Shown piece after piece: positions 25,704 through 34,170 of a stretch of 64,000 nucleotides of DNA. Every line of letters starts with the position of its first letter. The first letter of the stretch is position 1. Made by a program: the position numbers and the translations under genes. Source of the DNA: Fervidibacter canadensis. GTDB lineage: Bacteria; Armatimonadota; Fervidibacteria; Fervidibacterales; Fervidibacteraceae. The stretch spans positions 62,001 through 126,000 of the forward strand of contig JBGOEJ010000001.1 in NCBI GenBank assembly GCA_041446545.1, read 5' to 3'. The notes beneath the pieces were generated by a model. That model was not told the DNA's origin. It saw only the letters and a program-made list of their open reading frames with translations, and ran no database searches.

Positions 25704-26990
25704 TCACACCGCCCGCGCCCGCTCTTCACGAAAGAGGGCGGCAAAAGCAATGGCGCAAAGGAAAGTGATGATGGCTGGGATGGAGAAAACCATCGTGTAG
25801 TTCGTCGTCCCGCCACTCGTGAAGAAGTCCCGTAGCCAACCCGCAAAAAAGCCACCGATGAGCAACCCCAAACCCAAAACCGCCACATTGATGAGCGCCT
25901 GCGCCGACGAGCGGATGTCCTTCGGCGCCACCATGTCGGTGTAGATGAAGGCGACGACGAAGAAAAAGACATAGCAAAAACCGTGCAAGGCTAAGGCGGC
26001 AATGGAAAGCCAAACCGTCCAAGGCATCGTTTGGTAGGTCGCCCAAGTGAAAGCGAAGACAAGGTAGCGAATCGGCCATGCGACGATACCAACCAACAAC
26101 GCGTTGCGCACGCCCCAGCGGGGCAAGGCATAAGGGAGCAAGAAGGTGATGGTGAAAATTTCAGCGATTTGAGCGATAGTCATCCAAGCGGGCAAGTTTT
26201 CCGAAGTGATGCCGACGACCTGCCCCGCTGTTTGGAGGAAGGGGAAAGTCAGTATGTAGTAAAGCCGCAACTCTGTGGCGACGATGAAGGCGATGACGAA
26301 AAAGGTGAAGTAATTGCGGTCTTTGAGCAGCACCAGCGCCTCACGGAAGGCTAAGGGGTCGGGGGCTTCTTTAGCAGGCGGCGTATGGGGCAAGGCAAAA
26401 GAAATCAACCCCATCAGGATGGAGAACACCCCTGCCAAAACAAACACATCAATAACCGCCCAATTTTCCGAGCCGAAGGAACGGCGCATAAAACTCAAAA
26501 CCCAACCGGCAAAAATCCAACCGATCGTGCCCCAGACGCGGATAGGACCGAATTGCCGCTGCGGGTCTCGCAAGTGGTGGAAGGCGATGGAGTTGGTCAA
26601 CGCCAAAGTCGGGGCGTAGCAGAGGGCAAAGAAAAGCATGAAGACGACCATTGGCTCCAGCGTCCTTTGAAAAGCGAGGACGAAAAGCAAAACGCCACCG
26701 ACCAAGTGAAACAACCCTAATGCCACCTGAGCGGGCAAGAGACGGTCAGCGATCTGCCCTGCTGTCAAAGGCGCCAGCAAGTTCATCAGAGGCAACGCGT
26801 TGTAAACGAGGGCTAAACCCATGCCCGTAAAGCCCAGTTTCTTTTCCAAGTAGCCCGACAAAGGCGGCTCCCATGAGCCCCAAATGGCGTATTGCAAGAA
26901 CATCATCGCTGCCAGTAACGGCTGGGAGAACATCACTTGCACGGCTGTGACAAGTTCCGCCCAACCACCTTGTTTGCGCTCCGCTGCCAT
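25704..26990 (-). CDS. MFS transporter, nucleoside:H+ symporter-like
   Basis: 428 residues with 12 predicted membrane segments. FLQYAIWGSWEPPLSGYLEK at the N-terminus and the general order resemble the NHS (NupG/XapB) family of proton-driven nucleoside importers. Charged loops such as RDPQRQFGPIRVWGTIGW match family loop 4-5. Start at the ATG 8 bases after GGAGG rather than the GTG three codons earlier. Could feed nucleosides to the phosphorylase and DeoB encoded elsewhere in the window; sugar analogues are also possible. Confidence 0.78.
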   Translation of the reverse strand: MAAERKQGGWAELVTAVQVMFSQPLLAAMMFLQYAIWGSWEPPLSGYLEKKLGFTGMGLALVYNALPLMNLLAPLTAGQIADRLLPAQVALGLFHLVGGVLLFVLAFQRTLEPMVVFMLFFALCYAPTLALTNSIAFHHLRDPQRQFGPIRVWGTIGWIFAGWVLSFMRRSFGSENWAVIDVFVLAGVFSILMGLISFALPHTPPAKEAPDPLAFREALVLLKDRNYFTFFVIAFIVATELRLYYILTFPFLQTAGQVVGITSENLPAWMTIAQIAEIFTITFLLPYALPRWGVRNALLVGIVAWPIRYLVFAFTWATYQTMPWTVWLSIAALALHGFCYVFFFVVAFIYTDMVAPKDIRSSAQALINVAVLGLGLLIGGFFAGWLRDFFTSGGTTNYTMVFSIPAIITFLCAIAFAALFREERARAV

Positions 26991-27081
26991 CGTGACCACC
27001 TCCGTGCCTTCAGTTTATCACGAAGGGAAAGTGACAGGGACGAGCGATAAAAGCAAAGCAGGGAATGAGCCCAAAGAACTT

Positions 27082-28008
27082 TCACCCAGCGGGCAAAATC
27101 CGACGGAAGTAGCGGAGCAAGTTGCCGTGAAAAAGTTGGCGCAAGGCAAGGCGCGAGAAGCCCGCTTCGCTTAGCGCCATCGCCAGTTGTGGGAACGCGG
27201 CGGCATCGGGCACGACGGGGTTGGTGCACCCATCAAAGTCCGACCCTAAGCCTAACGCCTTCTCACCGACAAGTCGGGCGCCGTGACGGTAATGCTGAAC
27301 CCAATCGGACAAACCGCTGCCGACGAAAGTGGGGACGAAGGTCAGGCAAATTATCCCGCCTTGTCGCGCAATTGCTTTCGCCTGCTCGTCCGTCAAGTTG
27401 CGCGGGTGGTCACAAAGGGCACGGAAGTTGGAGTGGGACGCAAAGACAGGTTTGCGGGCAACTTGCATCACATCCCAGAAACTGCGCTCGGAAAGGTGGG
27501 AGACATCCACAGCGAGACCCAACCGTTCGCATTCAGCGACGATTGTTTTGCCCGCTTCTGTCAACCCACCCGCTGCCTCTCCGACCCCGACACCATCCGC
27601 CAATTCGTTGCGGTGGTTCCAAGTTAGCGTCAGGCAGCGGATGCCGAGGCGGAAGAAGAGGCAAAGGAACTCCCCCCGACCCATCAACGGTGAGGCGCCT
27701 TCCAACGAGAGTAAAATGCCGATGCGTCCGTCGTCGTTGAGGTCACGCCGACTCAAAATCAACCGCACTTTGTCACGATGCCGTTCCGCCCATTCCCACG
27801 CCCGTTCCAGATGATGCAGGGCATAAGCCAACGCTTCCACACCGACAAATTTCGGCGGGGTAAAGATGGCGGCGATTTGCCATCGCCCGCCTCCTTCGGC
27901 GAACCGAACCAAATCCCAATGCCCATCCGAGCACCGTTGTGTCAACTCATCCAAATCGTCCCGATGCGTCAGCGCATCGTTATGAGCATCAAAAACCGCC
28001 ACCTTCAT
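27082..28008 (-). CDS. Membrane dipeptidase (renal dipeptidase family)
   Basis: 308 residues of the M19 amidohydrolase-like barrel. The first metal motif H-x-D is in VFDAHNDAL, further ligands are the Glu in LLSLEGASPL, and histidines in VDVSHLSERSFWDV and FASHSNFRALCDHPRNL; GLGSDFDG is the late strand. Hydrolyses dipeptides or related amides with two zinc ions. Start at MKVAVFDAH, after GGGAAAGGG. Divergent from the sarcosine-oxidase-like gene. Confidence 0.9.
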   Translation of the reverse strand: MKVAVFDAHNDALTHRDDLDELTQRCSDGHWDLVRFAEGGGRWQIAAIFTPPKFVGVEALAYALHHLERAWEWAERHRDKVRLILSRRDLNDDGRIGILLSLEGASPLMGRGEFLCLFFRLGIRCLTLTWNHRNELADGVGVGEAAGGLTEAGKTIVAECERLGLAVDVSHLSERSFWDVMQVARKPVFASHSNFRALCDHPRNLTDEQAKAIARQGGIICLTFVPTFVGSGLSDWVQHYRHGARLVGEKALGLGSDFDGCTNPVVPDAAAFPQLAMALSEAGFSRLALRQLFHGNLLRYFRRILPAG

Positions 28009-28162
28009 CCCCTTTCCCCTCCGCCCAACAGGATGCCACAATGAGGCGCAGGGAGGATAATGGCGTGGTTACGGGAGCATGGATGCCTATGTCACCCGCA
28101 AAGTTGGCTGGCATCTGCCTTTGAGCCAATCGGTAAGTTGCTGATGAGGAGGGTAGGCAGTG

Positions 28163-29281
28163 ATGTCCCTATCGGTCGTCGTCGCTGGGTTGGGGGCGAT
28201 GGGCAGCGCGGCAGCGTTCCATCTGGCAAGGCGGGGTGCAAAGGTCGTCGGGTTGGACAGGTTCACTCCGCCCCATCCCTTTGGTTCGTCGCACGGTCAA
28301 TCCCGCATCCTCCGTGAAGCCTATTTTGAGCATCCCGCCTATGTGCCTTTGGTGCGGCGGGCTTACGAGTTGTGGCAGGAATTAGAGGCGATGGTGGGGG
28401 AACCGTTGCTGCGCATCACGGGCGGATTGATGGTGGGGGAACCTGAGGGCGAACTGGTCACGGGCACTTTGCATAGCGCCCAACTTCATGGACTGTCTCA
28501 CGAGGTTTTAAGTGCCGAAGAGGTGCAGCATCGCTTCCCCGTTTTCCACTTGCCCGACCACTTTGTTGCTGTCTATGAGCCACGCGCTGGCGTTTTGTCG
28601 CCCGAGCGCTGCATCGCCGCTCACTTGACAGCCGCGCAACGGCACGGTGCCGACCTGCACTTTGGTGAAGCACTCACGGCGTGGCAGGCGGATGGCGAAG
28701 GCGTGACGGTGATGACAAACAAAGGGCATTACCGCGCCGATGCGTTGGTGCTGAGCGCTGGGGCGTGGCTGCCCGACTTGATGCCATCATTGCCGTTGCG
28801 AGTGGAACGACAAGTGATGTTTTGGTTTCGCCCGAAACGAAACAAGGGTTTGTTTGCGCCCGACCGTTGCCCCATTTTTATCGTAGAGTTTGCGCCGTCC
28901 CGCTTCTTTTACGGCTTCCCTGATTTAGGCGAGGGCGTGAAAGTCGCCCGCCACCACGAAGGTGAACTTTGCACACCTGAAACGGTGCGGCGGTCGGTGG
29001 ACGAAACGGAAGTGGAGGCGATGCGGGAATTGGTGCGCCCATTTTTGCCCGATGCCGACGGGAAATTTTTGCGGGCGGAAGTTTGTCTTTACACCAACAC
29101 GCCCGACGGTCATTTTTTGCTGGACCGCCTCCCTGACTATCCTCAGGTGCTTCTCGTCAGCCCTTGTTCGGGGCATGGTTTTAAATTCGCCAGCGCCATC
29201 GGCGAGTGCGTCGCCGACTTGCTCCTGACCGCCTCGGTGCGTCACGATTTGAGCCTGTTTCGTTATCGTTGGGATGGCTAA
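28163..29281 (+). CDS. Sarcosine oxidase / N-methyl-amino-acid oxidase (FAD)
   Basis: 372 residues of the monomeric sarcosine oxidase family. VVVAGLGAMGSAAAFHLARRG is the FAD dinucleotide-binding loop, FGSSHGQSRILREAYFEH a family signature, CLYTNTPDGHFLLD and the covalent flavin cysteine in SPCSGHGFKFASAIGE are intact. Oxidises an N-methyl amino acid to the amino acid, formaldehyde and H2O2. Start ATG follows GAGGAGGG by 9 bases. The Gfo/Idh/MocA gene follows after 42 bases. Confidence 0.88.
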   Translation: MSLSVVVAGLGAMGSAAAFHLARRGAKVVGLDRFTPPHPFGSSHGQSRILREAYFEHPAYVPLVRRAYELWQELEAMVGEPLLRITGGLMVGEPEGELVTGTLHSAQLHGLSHEVLSAEEVQHRFPVFHLPDHFVAVYEPRAGVLSPERCIAAHLTAAQRHGADLHFGEALTAWQADGEGVTVMTNKGHYRADALVLSAGAWLPDLMPSLPLRVERQVMFWFRPKRNKGLFAPDRCPIFIVEFAPSRFFYGFPDLGEGVKVARHHEGELCTPETVRRSVDETEVEAMRELVRPFLPDADGKFLRAEVCLYTNTPDGHFLLDRLPDYPQVLLVSPCSGHGFKFASAIGECVADLLLTASVRHDLSLFRYRWDG

Positions 29282-29323
29282 AGAATGGGAGCGAAACCTC
29301 AGGCGTAAAAGGTGGTGGGTGAA

Positions 29324-30388
29324 ATGGCAGTCGTTCGGTTGGGGGTCATCGGTTGTGGCGTCATCGGGCGACAGCATCTCAAAGTCGCCCAAAAATGTTC
29401 GTCGCTGCAAGTCGTCGCCGTCGCCGACCTGCGGGAAGAAGTCGCCCGTGAAACTGCTAAAGAGTTCGGCATCCCACGCGCCTACGGGAGTGCTGAAGCG
29501 TTGCTGGACGATGCGGAAGTGGAAGCGGTTGTTTTGGCGTTTCCGACGGCGGGGCGGGCACAAGTGGCGCTGCAAGCCTTCGCTGGGGGCAAGCATGTGT
29601 TGGTGGAAAAACCTGTCGCCATGAACGCCGACGAAGTGCGGCAGATGATTGCCGCCAAAGGCAATTTAGTGGCGGGTTGCTGTTCCTCACGCCATCGCTT
29701 TCTGCCCTCGGCTCAAGTCATCAAGGAAGCGTTGGAGAGCGGGTTGCTGGGTGATTTGCGGCTTATTCGTATCCGTGCCATCCGCCCCGCTGAAGGACCA
29801 CCTGAAACACCCCCACCGGCTTGGCGATTGCGACGGGATTTGAACGGTGGCGGGATTTTGATGGACTGGGGCTGCTACGACTTGGACTACTTGCAGGGCT
29901 TGCTGGACTGGCGATGGCGACCGACTTGGGTGCTGGCGCAGATGTGGACAGTTCCCTCACCTTTCCTCCCTCATGTCGCCCCCGGTTCGGATGCCGAAAC
30001 CCATGTCGTTGCCTTGCTGCGAGATGAAGAGGGCTTGACAGTTGCTTACGAGCGAGGCGAATACATGCCGACGGCGAGCGACGATGTGTGGGAAATCATC
30101 GGTGAGCGGGGAAGTTTGCGGTTCAAGATGGTGCCCGACCGAGGAAAAGTCATCGTGTTTTACGAAGCGAAGACGGAACAGGGTGTGACGCCAAAGGTGT
30201 TTTGGCAAGGCGACGAAAGTTGGGAAATAGCCCATGCTGGACCGTTGACGGATTTCGCCGCTGCCATCTTGGAGCGGCGCCCTCCCAAGACGAGTTTGGA
30301 GCAAGCCCTCATCGTCCAACAAATCACCGACGCCATCTACGCTTCGGCGATGGCGGGCAAGCCGATGGCATTGGACTGGGAAGGGTAA
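29324..30388 (+). CDS. Gfo/Idh/MocA-family oxidoreductase
   Basis: 354 residues. N-terminal NAD(P) Rossmann fold (RLGVIGCGVIGRQHLKVAQ), then the family motif HVLVEKPVAMNADE with the catalytic Lys, and the C-terminal alpha/beta domain with GGGILMDWGCYDLDYLQ. Dehydrogenates or reduces a sugar or inositol-type alcohol. Start ATG after GGTGGGTG. Substrate unknown; neighbours suggest catabolism of small organic compounds. Confidence 0.85.
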   Translation: MAVVRLGVIGCGVIGRQHLKVAQKCSSLQVVAVADLREEVARETAKEFGIPRAYGSAEALLDDAEVEAVVLAFPTAGRAQVALQAFAGGKHVLVEKPVAMNADEVRQMIAAKGNLVAGCCSSRHRFLPSAQVIKEALESGLLGDLRLIRIRAIRPAEGPPETPPPAWRLRRDLNGGGILMDWGCYDLDYLQGLLDWRWRPTWVLAQMWTVPSPFLPHVAPGSDAETHVVALLRDEEGLTVAYERGEYMPTASDDVWEIIGERGSLRFKMVPDRGKVIVFYEAKTEQGVTPKVFWQGDESWEIAHAGPLTDFAAAILERRPPKTSLEQALIVQQITDAIYASAMAGKPMALDWEG

Positions 30389-30400
30389 GTGCTCAGCGGC

Positions 30401-30430
30401 GTCTCCGACCCGCCTTGAGGGGATGGAAAC
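30401..30430 (+). repeat. Solitary CRISPR-repeat-like 30-mer
   Basis: Starts GTCTCC and ends GGAAAC (near-inverted ends) with an internal CCTTGAGGGGATGG, like 30-base type I-B/III repeats. No second copy or spacer is visible within several hundred bases, and no cas gene is in the window. Confidence 0.35.
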
Positions 30431-30653
30431 ATGACCGCTACGCTGTCAACCTCACTTCCGAGCCGAATGACAGGCATGGTCGCCGTCGCCAATTTGCGGG
30501 TGAAAATCACACCTTCGTAGATGGGCACGCTAAATGGTTCAAAGCACCGCCTGAGTATTGGCAGCAGAGCCTGAGGGGGGTTGTTGGCAATCGCCTCGGC
30601 GTGGCAGCCACTATGCCAACTGCGGCGGTTGGTTCTTTGCCCCTGGCGATTGA
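30431..30653 (+). pseudogene. Remnant of a DUF1559-type pseudopilin gene
   Basis: The 333-base gap after the Gfo/Idh gene keeps the 3' end of a pseudopilin gene. One frame reads NDRHGRRRQFAGENHTFVDGHAKWFK, of which FVDGHAKWFK is the family D-G-H motif. A second frame further on reads YANCGGWFFAPGD and then stops (30612-30653), the usual family C-terminus. A frameshift separates them and the N-terminal signal is missing. Nothing else recognisable lies between here and 30721. Confidence 0.65.
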
Positions 30654-30721
30654 TGGGTTCTAATGGCATTATTGCAGCGGCAATATGAACATGCCTTGAA
30701 GCGAACGGGAGCGTTAAAGGC

Positions 30722-32725
30722 ATGGCTGCGGAACGAACGACCGTTGCGGTGCCGCTGCGAGTTCAGGTTGGTCTGGCGGAAGGGCGGTTACGTTGGCATG
30801 CCATCACTTTGGCGCTCATCTTGGTCGCCGCTTTCACGGTCGCCAGCGGTTGGGCAGGATTGCTGCGCCACGAAATCTTGGGCACGGGCTACTTACCTCG
30901 CGGGGGCGTCCCCCTCTTTTTGCTGTTAGTCCTGCTCAATGCTGCCATCCGCCCCCTCGCCCCTTCCATCGCCCTCAACGGCACTGAACTGGCGGTCACC
31001 TTTGCCCTCTTGCTTGCCATCGCCGCCATTTCTGGGCAGGAGTTCGGCATCCACTTTTACCTAAACTTGCTGGGCTTGGTCTATTACAGTTCGCCGCAAA
31101 GCCAGTGGTTCAACCTCTTCACGCCCCACCTTGCCCCTTACCTCGTTCCGTCCCTGCAATTTCGTGACCCTGCCATCCTTTGGGCGTTTGAAGGGATGCC
31201 GATGGGTGCTCGTCCCCCTTTGGGCGAATGGCTTGTGCCCTTGCTCGCTTGGACGCCTTACCTTTTCGGTGTCTACGCTTTGCTCGTTTGCTTTTGCGGC
31301 TTGTTTGCCCGCCAATGGGAAGAGCACGAGCGATTGCTTTATCCCCTCACGCAAGTGCCGATGGAACTTGCAGGTGATGACCGACATGCCGTTCCTCTTG
31401 TCTTGCGTAGTCCCTTCTTTTGGCTGGGTTTTTTGGCAGCCGCTCTCCCGATTTCCCTTCGGGGCTTGCATCTTTACTTCCCCCAAGTGCCTGACCCTCG
31501 CTTGCAACGGACGGTCGCCGAACTGTTCGGGCTTGCCCCCAATGCGCCTCTTTTCCCGACAGGACCTTTATCGGCTTTCAACGGGCTTTTGGCGCACTTT
31601 TACCCGGAGATGGTGGGCATTGCCTACCTGCTTTCGCGGGAGGTCGGTTTTAGCCTTTGGTTTTTTCTCTTCTTGCGCCACACGGAGGTGGCTTTGCGGA
31701 TAGCGATGGGGCAAGACCTTTACCACGCCGAGTTTCTGACTTTCCAGTCCATCGCCGCCTACACCGTCATGGCGTTGGCGATTTTGTGGGTGGCTCGTTT
31801 TTACCTTCGGGACATCGTGAAAGGCACCCTTAAAAGCCTTTTCGGGCGATGGACGGGGAAGGTGGAGGCGATGCCTTCGGAAGGTTGGGCGTTGTGGGGT
31901 AGCATCGGAATTTTTGTCGGGCTGCTTTGTTGGGCGAGATGGGTGGCAGGGGCGTCAGTTTTGTGGGCGGCGGTGATGTTGTTGGGGTTGCTGGTGGCGT
32001 CGTTGGTCGTGGCGAGAGTCGTCTCGGAAGCGGGTATTTACATCTACTCGGCGCCTTTTCGGGTCAATCAGGTGCTTTTTGATGTCTTCGGAAAGGATCG
32101 GATGGGGGCAAAGAACATCGTTTTGTTGACGGCGATGAGTTGGGTGCAAATCCGCAGCACGGGGACGATGGCGGCGGGGTATTTGAGCAACGCTTTTCGG
32201 TTGGGCAGCCTTGCAGGGGTTTCGCGAAAGGCGATGGCGTTTTGGATGCTGGTGGCGATTTTGCTGACGCTTTTGGTTTGCCACCTGACAATCCCGACGG
32301 TCATTTACACTTACGGCGTGCCCAAGTTGAGTTGGTGGGCAAAGAACGCGGCGCTGAACACGGCAAACCTGATCGCTCAATACTTAACGACGACGCGCCC
32401 GATGACAAGCCACCATTGGGCGGGTTTACTTTTGGGAGCGATAACTTGCGGGCTTTTGATCAAGTTGCGGTTGACTTTCGTCGGCTTCCCTTTGCATCCT
32501 TTGGGCTTTATCACTTGGTCGGGCTGGCCGATTGACCGCTATTGGCTGTCCATCTTCCTCGGTTGGGCTTTGAAGGCAGTGGTGTTGCGGTATGGAGGCT
32601 ATCGGGCATTCAACCATTTGCGTCCCTTCGCCTACGGCTTGACAGTGGGTGGGACGACGACTTTGACCTTCTGGATTTTGCTCCGCCTCGTTTACCAAAC
32701 AGGCGAGAGTTTGATTTACGACTGA
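30722..32725 (+). CDS. DUF6785-type polytopic membrane protein (OPT-like)
   Basis: 667 residues with about 14-16 hydrophobic segments. The overall layout (ALNGTELAVTFALLLAIAAI, then a large extracellular loop, RVVSEAGIYIYSAPF, GYLSNAFRLG and the late HHWAGLLLG) matches the DUF6785/DUF6784 proteins of Armatimonadota and Planctomycetota, which look like distant oligopeptide-transporter relatives. No function is established. Starts at ATG after AAAGG in the gap that follows the pseudopilin remnant; convergent with the ferritin-like gene. Confidence 0.7.
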   Translation: MAAERTTVAVPLRVQVGLAEGRLRWHAITLALILVAAFTVASGWAGLLRHEILGTGYLPRGGVPLFLLLVLLNAAIRPLAPSIALNGTELAVTFALLLAIAAISGQEFGIHFYLNLLGLVYYSSPQSQWFNLFTPHLAPYLVPSLQFRDPAILWAFEGMPMGARPPLGEWLVPLLAWTPYLFGVYALLVCFCGLFARQWEEHERLLYPLTQVPMELAGDDRHAVPLVLRSPFFWLGFLAAALPISLRGLHLYFPQVPDPRLQRTVAELFGLAPNAPLFPTGPLSAFNGLLAHFYPEMVGIAYLLSREVGFSLWFFLFLRHTEVALRIAMGQDLYHAEFLTFQSIAAYTVMALAILWVARFYLRDIVKGTLKSLFGRWTGKVEAMPSEGWALWGSIGIFVGLLCWARWVAGASVLWAAVMLLGLLVASLVVARVVSEAGIYIYSAPFRVNQVLFDVFGKDRMGAKNIVLLTAMSWVQIRSTGTMAAGYLSNAFRLGSLAGVSRKAMAFWMLVAILLTLLVCHLTIPTVIYTYGVPKLSWWAKNAALNTANLIAQYLTTTRPMTSHHWAGLLLGAITCGLLIKLRLTFVGFPLHPLGFITWSGWPIDRYWLSIFLGWALKAVVLRYGGYRAFNHLRPFAYGLTVGGTTTLTFWILLRLVYQTGESLIYD

Positions 32726-32798
32726 CGGCATCCGAGAGGGGCGGAAAATGTGGCTAATAGCCCATCCAACCATTCTTTCGGGCGAGCGATGACAGCCT

Positions 32799-33230
32799 TC
32801 AAACGGCGGGACCGCCCAACAGGCGTTCAATCTCTTCCTTGTGGCGGGTTTCATCTTCGGCGAACATTTCCAGCGTTGCCTTCAAACCGACATCGCCGAC
32901 GGCTTCGGCTTGCTGGGCTCGTTCCCGATAGCTGGCGATGGCTTCCAGTTCGTAACGCAGCGAATCTTCCAAGACGGCGCGCCAGTCAAAAACCTCCGTC
33001 GGCGCTTCGGGTTGCACCTTCGGCGTTCCGCCTAAAGCGACAATCTTGTCGGCGATGTAAGTGGCGTGCTTCACTTCGTCCATGATTTCCTCCCGCAGCA
33101 ATTCGCGGACTTCATGTCCTGCGATGCCCTTCAGGACGCTGGAGTGGCGGATGTAGCGGATGATGGTGTTGATTTCGGCGTTCAAATCGGCGTTCAGCCC
33201 TTCAATCAGTCGCTGCAACTTCTCGTCCAT
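32799..33230 (-). CDS. Ferritin-like (bacterioferritin/Dps-type) protein
   Basis: 143 residues, a four-helix bundle with a di-iron site: the first Glu in LNAEINTIIRY, E-x-x-H in DEVKHATYIAD, a Glu in LRYELEAIASY and E-x-x-H in AEDETRHKEEIE. Stores iron or detoxifies peroxide; the heme-binding Met of true bacterioferritin is not evident. SD AAAGGAGGCGG is strong, and a TAAAAT hexamer in the 54-base gap to the permease gene may give it an extra promoter. Last gene of the minus-strand series 40.2-32.8 kb. Confidence 0.83.
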   Translation of the reverse strand: MDEKLQRLIEGLNADLNAEINTIIRYIRHSSVLKGIAGHEVRELLREEIMDEVKHATYIADKIVALGGTPKVQPEAPTEVFDWRAVLEDSLRYELEAIASYRERAQQAEAVGDVGLKATLEMFAEDETRHKEEIERLLGGPAV

Positions 33231-33284
33231 CTTTTCCGCCTCCTTTGGTCAAAAGGGTCGCCCGCAATTTTAGCGCGCCTTCGG

Positions 33285-34154
33285 CTACCAGATGTAAACC
33301 TGACCGCCCAACCGCTTGAAGGTCAGGAGTGCCGTTGCCGACACGAGCACCATCAAGGTCGTGACGAGGAAAGCCAGTTCAATGTTGCCTGCCGACATGT
33401 TCAGAAACGCCTGAACGGGCAAGACTTTCCCGACATCGGTGCCTGCGACGACCAAGACAGGAGCAAATTCGCCGACTGCCCTCGCCCATGCCAACACCGT
33501 TCCCGCCAGTAATCCGTTTTTCGCCAGTGGCAAGGTGACGCGGAAGAAAGCATAGGCGGGTGATGCGCCGAGGCTACGGGCAACTTGTTCAAAGCGTGGG
33601 TTAACTTGGTCAAACGCCGCCTTGAAGACGCGCACTGCCAATGCCGAAGCGACAGCAAATTGGGCGACGACGATGCCCTTTGGCGTGTAAAGGAAGCCAA
33701 TCGTGTCGTTCAGCCACTTGCCCGTCGCTGTCTGACCGAAGACCGCCACCAATGTCAAGCCGACAATTAGCGGCGGGATGACGATGAGCAAATCTACGAC
33801 CGTGTCCACGACGACGGCGCCGGGGAAACGAAAACGAGAAAGGGCGTAAGCCGTCGGGACACCCAACAAAGTCGCCAACAAAGCCGTGACCGTCGCCGTC
33901 GTCACGCTCAACCGAACGCTTCCAATTAATTCAGCCCGCGCAATGGGATTGTGCCAAAACCGCAACACTGCTGGCACGGACGATTCTTCTACCGACCAAA
34001 AGGGTAGCAAGGCATCCACCAGCAACAGCGAGAAGATGAAGCCGCAATAGACAAAGAGAGCGGAAAAGAGGGCGACCCGAAACAAAACTTCCACGCCCGT
34101 CACCTTGGGGATAGGCAAACGAGGGGCAGTTCGCTTTTGGTCAACGGCGGTCAT
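33285..34154 (-). CDS. ModB-like ABC transporter permease
   Basis: 289 residues with six membrane segments after a basic cytoplasmic start. The ABC-coupling loop is intact: ARSLGASPAYAFFRVTLPLAKNG, as in molybdate/sulfate permeases, and WARAVGEFAPVLVVAGT corresponds to the ModB G-E-F-G region. Start is the ATG 9 bases after GAGG; it follows the triple-domain binding-protein gene by 16 bases. No ModC-type ATPase gene is in the series or the window, so an ATPase must be supplied from elsewhere if this is a working ABC importer. Confidence 0.85.
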   Translation of the reverse strand: MTAVDQKRTAPRLPIPKVTGVEVLFRVALFSALFVYCGFIFSLLLVDALLPFWSVEESSVPAVLRFWHNPIARAELIGSVRLSVTTATVTALLATLLGVPTAYALSRFRFPGAVVVDTVVDLLIVIPPLIVGLTLVAVFGQTATGKWLNDTIGFLYTPKGIVVAQFAVASALAVRVFKAAFDQVNPRFEQVARSLGASPAYAFFRVTLPLAKNGLLAGTVLAWARAVGEFAPVLVVAGTDVGKVLPVQAFLNMSAGNIELAFLVTTLMVLVSATALLTFKRLGGQVYIW

Positions 34155-34170
34155 GGCTACTCGCCTCATT

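Noticed and set aside
30202..30390. Open frame overlapping the end of the Gfo/Idh/MocA gene as a new gene
   Set aside because: The first part is an out-of-frame reading of the oxidoreductase; only the part after 30431 has meaning, as a pilin remnant.
30401..30721. A CRISPR array
   Set aside because: Only one repeat-like copy, no regular spacers and no cas genes.
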